This document shows, piece after piece, positions 56,601-64,000 of a stretch of 64,000 nt of DNA. The translations under genes and the position numbers were made by a program. The notes under the pieces are model-generated. The model ran no database searches. It saw only the letters and a program-made list of their open reading frames with translations, and was not told the origin of the DNA. How positions within the stretch are numbered: position 1 is the first letter of the stretch; each line of letters starts with the position of its first letter. Location of the stretch: NCBI GenBank assembly GCA_903772945.1, contig CAICTM010000145.1, positions 1-64,000 of the forward strand, given 5' to 3'. The stretch comes from Seminavis robusta. Taxonomy: Eukaryota > Bacillariophyta > Bacillariophyceae > Naviculales > Naviculaceae.

Positions 56601-59167
56601 TAGAGGATGTGCTGAAGAACATGATGTTTGAGTTGTTGTGGTTTGATGACTACTTGGCAGACATGGATGGACAACAAATCACTTCAGTCAATGGGAAGAA
56701 GTGGAATGTTCAGGTATTTGATGACCCTGATGGAGAACCATTGCATTATGATCCTGAGCGGTCACCTGTGAGGATCTACATCAGCAATGCTGATGGTCCA
56801 GAAGGGTTGACCAACTGCACTTTCATGTATGGCCCAAATAGAACAAACATCCTTGCAAGAACAGGAGTCATCCACCACATGGACTGCCTCCTTCTCGACT
56901 ACAACTACTCCAAGGTGGACCAGGAGGCGCCAACATTTGCACCAGTGCAAGTAACTTCCTCTCCATCAATAAATGCTGGAAAATGCGTTGATGATAGCTG
57001 TCCATGTGGTGAATTCTTTGCAGAGGAGTGGGGAACCTGTGTTGAATTGACATGTTGGAATTGGCACATACACAAGAATGACGATACTTTTGCCTTGAGC
57101 GATACGAACCCTTGCCAAGACGAGTTTCACTTTTGTGGAGGCGATGGAAGCTGCCACCCCTTTAGTTGTGAGAACTGGTATCGATATGGAGCTGGCTTCT
57201 CAATGGACAATAGTCCGGATGATCTGATTTGTGGTGATTATGTCACCCTGATTGACGATTTACACTCCGTTAGCTTTGGTTGCCGTCCCTACTTGCCAGG
57301 CAGAATGATACCGCAGAGAAGAAATGAAGTCTTTTTCTTCAACGAAGAGTGTATTGCTGCTGCTGACGGTCAGGAGTTTCGATGCTACCAAAACAAGGTG
57401 GGTACAAACTACGATGACTTCTTGCGGGAAGCGGCTCGTCTACAACAAGATTCGTGCGACCGGGAGATGTACGACGTGGATCTTCCTCAATATTGGTACA
57501 CTGCTGTAGTTGCGCAAGGGCGCGACAGTGGCGGCAGCACAACACATCAACGGACTCTCTCTGGGCCGACCTTTGATGGGGAGAAGGCTGACATGACCAT
57601 GTATGCCATCACGGTAACAGTGCCCTCGTCGACGACACCGCCGCCCGCAGATCCCGTCGGTCGGTGCCTGCGCCAGTTCAACGCTGCAGAGCGATGCGTC
57701 ATCGAGTCGCAGTGCGAGGATGCATGCAACAACATCCTTGCGCTTACCAACGCAAATATTGGAAACGCGGCTCAATCCAACGATGGAGAACCTCCTTCTC
57801 TCGGCGACCTCGTGGATGTGTTCGTAGACATCTTCGATAGTGTCTGCAATCAAACCAAGACATCGGTCTGCCAGATGAGAGAATGCTGCGCTGGTTCTTG
57901 TGTTCCACAGATTGATGATTCCTTTGACTGTATGATAGACGCGGCAAGAAAAGATTTTGAATTGCAGCTAGCAGATCTAATACCCGATGTTAGTCAGCCC
58001 AGCATCGAATGCAGCGTTACCGATCATGTCTGTCCCAGTGAAGACGAAGTCCCGGCATCCAGTGAAGACGAAGTCCCGGCATCCAATGGCACCTCCGCGA
58101 ACGAAACAAGTCCACAACAAACGCCTGCGACGCCGGCAAATGCAACAATCGTGCAAGTGAACACTACTTTTGACGTCTTCAACACTCGAGGTCTCAAAGC
58201 CGAGGACTTGCTGCTGCCTGAAAATCGAGCCATTCTCATTCAGGCTCTGACTGACTTTATCACGAACCTGGTGGAACAAATTGAAGGCCAGAATCAACAA
58301 ACACGCCTTTTGCGCCTGCGCTCGCGATATTTGGCTGCGGTGTTGCTCCCCGGAAGCAGTCGGATTGTGGATATCCGCGATGTTGAATGTCGTGCCGACG
58401 GCACAATTCCCGAGAATGCTACCTGTCAGAATGTGTATGGTCAGTACGACTTGAAGGTGGACGACAACGACGACAAGGAGTCTGTCTACAACACCTACCT
58501 GCAGGCCACGGATGATGCCATTGAGCAGGGCAAATTGCAAGAAAGCCTGGCTGCGGCGTCGCCATCATCGCCCATTACTGTTGGCGGCCCCATAGAACGA
58601 GAATCTGCGTCGGCGGGAGGCTCCGAAACCAGCATTCCAGTAAATATGATTCAGGCGACTCAAGAGGAAGGGGAAGAAGACGATGGCGAGAAGGGCGCTG
58701 CGTGGTGGGTGGTTCTTCTGAGTTGCCTGGCTGGCATCTTTGGCTGTTGTGTTCTGGGCGTTGCCGGGTTGTACGTGAAGAAGCAACGGGATCAGGATGC
58801 CGACAATGCAGAAAACGACGGCGTGCTGGAGGCGCCTGTCAAGCTGGCGCAAGAAGGGGAGATGGCTCCGTTGGAAGGGGCTCCGGAGGAAGAAACGAAC
58901 GAGGATGCGCCAGGTAGCGACTCTAATGACGACGAATCCCGGGAAGAGTCACATTCCATTCAGGATAACGAAGTCGGCGAAGATGAGGCGTCGTCTCCCC
59001 TGGTTGCACGAGAAGCACCTCACGATGCCCAGCCTTTACTCAGCGACGATCCCAGTGCATTCATTGGTGCCGACGGAAACGATCAAACGTCACCGTTGAT
59101 GGCGCAGCCAGCACCGATCCGCGACCAACAGAGTGACTCAGACGACGACGACGAAGAGTGGGAGTAG
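50623..59167 (+). CDS. Spondin_N-FAS1 adhesion-like type I membrane protein
   Basis: Ten exons by eye: 50623-50949, 51053-51325, 51431-52070, 52167-52292, 52401-53367, 53481-53942, 54034-54716, 54766-55729, 55857-56303, 56395-59167; total 2553 residues. A signal peptide (1-29) precedes a Spondin_N domain (about 53-220): WYSCTFRNLWTAERQPVNFP, MAGMSPSPDWFTGFYSFWLM and PWDAGTDAGTTYDAPDND, the last two family hallmarks. Then two tandem blocks, each opening with a Cys-rich EGF-like stretch (CGDSNSPCEYGSECLAAAAG; CGEDQTCEYSNACYGLAAGF), each holding about four FAS1-like units (FTVFAPSNQAIANDPVF; GVVHTMDGVI; FSVFAPLQDGYGVF). A Cys-rich juxtamembrane part, a helix (WWVVLLSCLAGIFGCCVLGV, about 2397-2420) and an acidic 130-residue tail follow. 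FAS1 and spondin domains mediate adhesion, so a cell-surface or mucilage role is likely. The 49-nt intron 7 and the exon 9 acceptor are the least certain calls. Confidence 0.8.
52600..56959 (+). repeat. Two nearly identical 2-kb blocks inside one gene
   Basis: 52600-54598 and 54962-56959 match almost completely, introns included, at a constant offset of 2362 (later 2361). By eye I find about eight differences. Identity starts and stops abruptly: the exon DNA just upstream (52430-52599 versus 54795-54961) codes for similar protein but has diverged clearly. Confidence 0.93.
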
Positions 59168-60002
59168 AGTGGTACTTTTAGGTGCCTTAAGCACTTTCGC
59201 TGGGCCACGCGATGGTTGCGATGTGTGTGGGAATCCTTGCAAACTTTCATAAAAATTACTGCATGCTTCGTATTTATTCCTGTTTTGGTTGCTGACACCT
59301 GTACGATCAGATACTGTACAGCCGTCAGGGCAGGTAGAGTCCTCGTTCTAAGGCTTGTGCGGAGGTGTCCATCCTCATTTGGACGAATTTGCAACGAAGT
59401 GGGACGGTCCGGTGGTGTACTGGCCAGCCAGTCTCTAGCTAGCTAGCCTAATGAATAAAGAGGAGAATTATGTTTATCAGCGGCCATGCCTAGATCTAGT
59501 CGGCACTCTCTCACACCGATCTCTGTACATGTAGCTGGGGTTGCACATATCCAACCCAAGCGATTCGGTTCGGCTGTGGACTGTGGTAAGCTGCTGGCAT
59601 AGGAAATGGGAATAAAACACGCTCAAGCATCAAGCAGCTGGACCCACACCCCAAGCCACGACTTGAAGACTGTTTTTGAAGAGGCCTTGGAATGCTAATG
59701 TTAAGCCTTTTTCAATATCTTTTCTCTGTTTATTTATTACAGTTGGTCATTCGGACTCTCCTCGGACATCGAAGAAGGGGTGGTCAATGGTTCGAAGAAG
59801 ATCAAAGATCAATGCGAATCGATTGATTCTTGCAAGCAGCGCTCAAGCAACTCCCGCAGCGCTTCCACGATCAGCTAGATCTACATGCATCCTGCATGGC
59901 TCATCAAACAATCAATGCAAAAGCTGGAGGCTCTCACAAATCCGAGCCAACAACCAAAGCTTTGATCCAACAACAAAATAATACTCGGAGCATACGGTAG
60001 CG

Positions 60003-60236
60003 ATGAACAGCAGCATTACTTCAAGTACATGTATCGAACAAGAGACGACGGAAACGTTTCCCTTTATGGACGATGAAAGCCGTCGCCGGGCCACAAAGAG
60101 TTTCAAGAAGCAGCCGTCTTCCCGCATTCGGTTTGGTGGAGGGCTTTCGTGGGGCGCCCAGGCGTCCCTGATCATCGGGGCACAGTCAGAACATCGAGTG
60201 AGGGGAACCGCACGGGCCACTCGAGGACCCAAGTAG
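60003..60236 (+). CDS. Possible small protein, 77 residues
   Basis: An ATG-started frame with balanced codon use and a basic, Arg/Lys-rich product (ESRRRATKSFKKQPSSRIRF, then GGLSWGAQASLIIGAQ). It ends directly at the CTAG microsatellite. No homologue recognised and no splice-linked exon seen; could be a chance ORF. Confidence 0.25.
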   Translation: MNSSITSSTCIEQETTETFPFMDDESRRRATKSFKKQPSSRIRFGGGLSWGAQASLIIGAQSEHRVRGTARATRGPK

Positions 60237-60266
60237 CTAGCTAGCTAGCTAGCTAGCTAGCTAGCT
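60234..60266. repeat. CTAG tetranucleotide microsatellite
   Basis: Thirty-three bases of uninterrupted TAGC repeat, the second such tract after 32157-32193. Confidence 0.97.
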
Positions 60267-61279
60267 GTCTGGCCATGGATCTGGCTGGATCTGGACAGGT
60301 TCAAGCAATGAGAACGCACACACTCAATGTTGAGCTGCTATGCCGCTATGCCTAGCTAGTAGATGCATCGTTATCAAAGGAGCGGGATTAGAACCAATTG
60401 AGGAAAAACACAGCCACAGGCCCCATCGCCCCATCAGTCTCAGCGCAATTGGCTCGCTCCCGGCGGAGCAGTCCAAGCAAAAAGCCAGGCCAGGCAAACG
60501 ATGCTGGCTGCCTCTTGTACTGTAGCATTCATAAGATATTGTAATTGTAGGTTCACATACAGTTTGCTCTGCAGCAGAAAGCAGATAGCTTTACCATAGC
60601 TATTGCTCGAGCACTCTCCAGCTATTGCTCGAGCACTCACCAGCCACATCGTACATCGTACCGAGTGCCGGGGCTGTGCGTGGGGCTTGGGGGCTGCTGG
60701 AATGACGATTCCCGCTCTGGCGATTGGAGTGATTTAATTTTGTGATTTTTGTTCGTCTTGTGTGATGGACAGAGAAGAGTCAACCGGTATGTTAATGCTT
60801 GTGTTTCCCCAAAATCACCCTTTAAATGTCGGTTTACTTTAGCCTTCTTCTCTGGTTCCCCTCCTTCCATGGCGCTAAATCTCTCGTGGTTGGAGACCTC
60901 TTCCTTAGCTCCCCTCCATCGGCTCCATCCACTTGCGCATTACGAGTGATTAAGAAGAAAAGTGCCACTAGGTCATAATGATAATGCTTCTTCTGCCCGA
61001 GGTGATCAAAAGGATCATTATTTAATTAAAAAGCGAACTTCCCATAGATATGACCGTGACCTTCAATTTCCACAGAGGGTCATTCGTTGTCAACCTTTGC
61101 ACCGTTCCATTGCAACCCGCGACGTAACCAATCTCACCACAACACATCCCTCCCATATTTCTTCATAGCCGCCATACCCGAACTCATCTTCAGTTGTGTG
61201 CTGCCAAAGAAAGAGAGAGAGGTGTGATCAAGAGAGTCTACATGACATTGTATATACTACTTGTATTATTAATAGTAGC

Positions 61280-64000
61280 ATGGATCAAGAGGATTCAAGT
61301 TTCAAGTTGAAGGACTGTACTACTAGTGCTAGTAGTACGAACGGTACCGACGTTACCACTAGTACTAGCAGCGGTACAGGTACCAGTAGTTCCATTGGAG
61401 ATCTCGAGCAAGATCAAGATGTTCAAGAGCAAGACACTTCCAATGCATGTACCAGTACTAGTGATATTGGAAGAGCCAGACTTGATCAGGCTGAGTTGGA
61501 TCAGGCGGATCAGGAAGATCAGGTAGACGGGGATTTACGGAACGGCCGTGCTGTGGTTACTACCAGTACAAGTAGGACTAGTAGGACTAGTAGGACAAGT
61601 AGGACTATTCCTTCACATCCACTGAAGCAGCCATTGGCATTGAGAAGATCAGTTACTACTGGGACAGCTCCATCTGCAGTACCTTCAGTATCTCTATTGG
61701 ACAAGAACTCTAGGCCACCTGCAACAGGCATGTCAAGTACTGGTACTACTGGATTTACTGGTAGAAGCTCTAGCACAGGAACACTGCCTTCACTGCCTGC
61801 AGCAGACAGAGATAAACAACTCAAAGAGCAAGAAGTTCAAAGAAGAAGACAATTCATTGCTGCCATGCAAACTTCCCCTTCTCCAAGGTCTACCTGTTCT
61901 GCACCACTTCAACCTGCTACCCATTCTACCCCAACATCCACCTCAACCTCAAGATTACCAAGACATCCAAACACTCCCACAAATACACAAAGAAAACCTG
62001 CCCTCCCTTACAGACCTGCCTCTTCAGCATCCAACCAACAGCAACAGCAACAACAACAAGATACTAACAGTACAAGTAATACAGATGCAGATGCAGATGC
62101 AAACAAACATGCAGATACAGTACAAAAATACCTGGCACAACACAATCCCATCAGAAAGCAAACTCTTGCTCAAAATCAAAATCAACATCAAAACCATGCT
62201 CAAACTCAACATCGTGCCAAAACTCAAAACCATGCCCAACATCAAAACACCCATGCCCAAAATCAAAATAACAACAATCACATGGACATGAGTCGAAGTT
62301 CCACCAGCAACCAAACCACTGGATCGACTTCGATACAATCTTCAAAACTATTGATACAGCAAGAATCCAGGAGACTGCGCTTGAGAGCATTGGATATACG
62401 TTCAAGAAGTACTACTGGTAGCCAGGAACAGCAGGATGATGATCATGATAATGATGATCATCATCATGATAACCACCAAACACATGGTGCAGAGGGGGAC
62501 GATTATTCCGCTTCGTCCAGGCACAGCCTCCACGAAAATGACGACGAAAATGACGACGACGATATACCGGTATTGTCACGACCCGGGGCATTCTCCGTGC
62601 AAGGAGACGAAGCCACGCGTCGCGATCGATTCGCCGCTGAATTGGCACAGAAATCAGCCGTCTTGACACAACACGAAGTGTCGTTACCGCCACCACCACC
62701 GCCCGCATCTGCCTCGAATACATCTCCACGACCCGACACCCGCAATCTACGAAGACACATGACGAGAAAATTGTCACAAGAAGAAATCGTTTCCATTGCC
62801 CAGGCCGTACTCGTGCCGGATCAGGACCAACTTTTTGCCACGGATTTTCATAATAATGCCGGTGGCAGTGAGCAGTTGTTGGCATGGACGCAACGAGAAT
62901 TGGACTTGCAAGAACGAGAGGCACAGCTGGAACAGCGGGAGGCGCGAGTTGCGCAACAGGAAGCTACATTGGCAGAACGAGCCGCGAAACTTCAAGCGTG
63001 GGAAGAAGATTTGCAACGACAAGAAGAAATGTTATCAGGACACATTCGACAAGCACATCCACTCGCTGTGATTGTGGCGCAAATCGATCATGACCAAGAC
63101 GACAATAATCTCAAACCTCCCCCTCTCAAACCTGCAAAGTCATTCGATGGAACCTTCAAAGCTCCGTCACTCAACATTACCAAATCCTTGGGAAGCATGT
63201 TCCAGAAGTCACAAAGACAGCTTGGTGGAGTTCTCGGGAAACAACTTTCACAGAAACGTATTCCTCTGGAACGACAAAACTCGCAAAAGAGAAATACACT
63301 AGAGCGACAGAATTCTCAGAAGAGAAATACACTAGAGCGACAAAACTCGCAAAAGAGAGATACGCTAGAGCGACAAAATTCTCAAAAGAGAAATACACTA
63401 GAGCGACAAAACTCTCAAAAGAGAAATACTCTAGAGCGACAAAGTTCACAGAAACGATCGATGCAGCGACAACCTTCACTCAAAGAGTTCTTTGAACGGC
63501 AAGACTCGAAACGATCACTGGGACGGCAAAACTCAAAAAAGTCCTTGGGACGACAAAACTCGCAAAAATCAATGGGCCGACAAGACTCACAGAAACAACC
63601 ACCATCGACACGAAAAGCACCACCTCCCCAAATGTTGGGACGACAGCTCTCCCAAAAGGTCGTAACTGTTTCGAGAGATAATGATAAGAGTCTTGCCGAC
63701 GTTCGAACACAGCTACGGCGACAGCATTCACTGAAGCAGTTTGGGTCCGCAGAAAAGAGTGATTTCAATTGGAAAAAGGCTGGAAAGTCGCTACGAAAAC
63801 TACGGCACTCGTTCGAGAAAGATTCCTCCAATCATTCCTATGGCACTAAACGCAGCGACGGGAGCCTTCTCGACGAGGGGAGCGACTGTGATCTGTCCGA
63901 AGAAATGTCCGTTCATACCGCCCCAATGAAATTGAAGTCGCCTCCGCCTGGCATAATAGCAGATGTTGCTCTGTCTCCGCATCAACCGGCCAAGAAACCT
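61280..64000 (+). CDS. Low-complexity protein with LxRQxS repeat array (3' end outside window)
   Basis: From ATG 61280 the frame is open for 907 codons to the window edge, so the C-terminus is missing. Residues 1-110 are Thr/Ser- and Asp/Gln-rich; 240-340 are Gln/Asn/His-rich; near 380 is an Asp/His cluster (DDDHDNDDHHHD). A charged coiled coil spans about 536-590 (ELDLQEREAQLEQREARVAQ). Residues 663-728 are six tandem copies of an 11-residue unit LERQNSQKRNT, followed by looser GRQNSKKSL/GRQDSQK units; in all I count 13 RQxS sites to about residue 815. LxRxxS matches basophilic kinase sites (PKD, CaMK, MAPKAPK type) and some 14-3-3 sites. No catalytic domain or membrane segment so far. Probably a multi-phosphorylated scaffold (inference). 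Confidence 0.78.
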   Translation, partial: MDQEDSSFKLKDCTTSASSTNGTDVTTSTSSGTGTSSSIGDLEQDQDVQEQDTSNACTSTSDIGRARLDQAELDQADQEDQVDGDLRNGRAVVTTSTSRTSRTSRTSRTIPSHPLKQPLALRRSVTTGTAPSAVPSVSLLDKNSRPPATGMSSTGTTGFTGRSSSTGTLPSLPAADRDKQLKEQEVQRRRQFIAAMQTSPSPRSTCSAPLQPATHSTPTSTSTSRLPRHPNTPTNTQRKPALPYRPASSASNQQQQQQQQDTNSTSNTDADADANKHADTVQKYLAQHNPIRKQTLAQNQNQHQNHAQTQHRAKTQNHAQHQNTHAQNQNNNNHMDMSRSSTSNQTTGSTSIQSSKLLIQQESRRLRLRALDIRSRSTTGSQEQQDDDHDNDDHHHDNHQTHGAEGDDYSASSRHSLHENDDENDDDDIPVLSRPGAFSVQGDEATRRDRFAAELAQKSAVLTQHEVSLPPPPPPASASNTSPRPDTRNLRRHMTRKLSQEEIVSIAQAVLVPDQDQLFATDFHNNAGGSEQLLAWTQRELDLQEREAQLEQREARVAQQEATLAERAAKLQAWEEDLQRQEEMLSGHIRQAHPLAVIVAQIDHDQDDNNLKPPPLKPAKSFDGTFKAPSLNITKSLGSMFQKSQRQLGGVLGKQLSQKRIPLERQNSQKRNTLERQNSQKRNTLERQNSQKRDTLERQNSQKRNTLERQNSQKRNTLERQSSQKRSMQRQPSLKEFFERQDSKRSLGRQNSKKSLGRQNSQKSMGRQDSQKQPPSTRKAPPPQMLGRQLSQKVVTVSRDNDKSLADVRTQLRRQHSLKQFGSAEKSDFNWKKAGKSLRKLRHSFEKDSSNHSYGTKRSDGSLLDEGSDCDLSEEMSVHTAPMKLKSPPPGIIADVALSPHQPAKKP
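63266..63463 (+). repeat. 33-bp in-frame tandem repeat, six units
   Basis: Six units of 33 bp encode L-E-R-Q-N-S-Q-K-R-N-T with small changes (RDT in unit 3, RQSS in unit 6). Synonymous differences (tcg/tct, cag/caa) between units show they are not fresh slippage copies. Confidence 0.93.

Larger units (their letters stand above)
59168..61279. other. Intergenic, at most one small gene
   Basis: No large coding frame. Contains the small ORF at 60003-60236, a CTAG microsatellite and, near 60600-60640, a tandem direct repeat of about 22 bp (agctattgctcgagcactc twice). 60720-61170 is AT-richer without ORFs of note. Confidence 0.5.

Noticed and set aside
63415-63831. 138-codon minus-strand Cys/Phe-rich ORF
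   Set aside because: Antisense of the RQxS repeat array; the repeated Cys-Arg pattern is the complement of the coding repeat.

Overview
The window looks like nuclear DNA of a diatom, most likely a raphid pennate. The grounds are: short GT-AG introns in otherwise compact genes; three heat-shock-factor-type regulators; a bHLH-PAS regulator; a GABA-B-like seven-helix receptor; a plastid-lumen presequence of the bipartite diatom kind; and FAS1-rich surface proteins. The species is inference. Noncoding DNA is strewn with the short palindromes GCTAGC and TACCGGTA.

Layout, left to right. 1-5.8 kb: an unrecognised minus-strand exon, then a five-exon secreted protein joining a cupredoxin-like domain to a DUF305 domain, with one 19-nt exon. 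5.8-8.1 kb: an intronless bHLH-PAS factor. 8.8-13.7 kb: a tandem pair of intronless HSF-type genes with the DNA-binding domain at the C-terminus, duplicated with their flanks. 14.6 kb: an orphan first exon of an SPX-domain gene. 15,967-18,716: a complete-ended PIF/Harbinger DNA transposon with 30-bp perfect terminal repeats, TAA target duplication, a Myb/SANT-like ORF and a transposase that is interrupted once. 19.8-21.6 kb: a third HSF. 21.7-24.5 kb: a Cache-ectodomain class C-type GPCR on the minus strand. 25.6-26.4 kb: acireductone dioxygenase of methionine salvage. 29.3-31.4 kb: a protein with two C2HC zinc-finger-like modules. 33.3-36.6 kb: a pair of diverged paralogues of unknown function. 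37.8-44.2 kb: an intronless 2145-residue GHKL-ATPase (sacsin/NO VEIN-like) with three Arg-Gly/PAWMT motifs. 45.2-49.9 kb, minus strand: a glutamine-rich coiled-coil protein, a single-pass membrane protein, and a small thylakoid-lumen candidate. 50.6-59.2 kb: a ten-exon adhesion-like membrane protein with an N-terminal Spondin_N domain and two nearly identical FAS1 blocks. 61.3 kb to the right edge: an open reading frame that does not close inside the window, carrying an array of LxRQxS repeats.

No operon-like logic joins the genes. The themes are regulation (bHLH-PAS, three HSFs, zinc-finger-like protein), sensing (Cache-GPCR) and cell-surface or secreted proteins (cupredoxin-DUF305, Spondin_N-FAS1). 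The strongest novelty candidates are the Spondin_N-FAS1 gene with its homogenised exon block, the Cache-7TM receptor, the tandem C2HC module, and the LxRQxS array. Exon boundaries were placed by eye from splice consensus, reading phase and domain continuity; no transcript data or database search was available.
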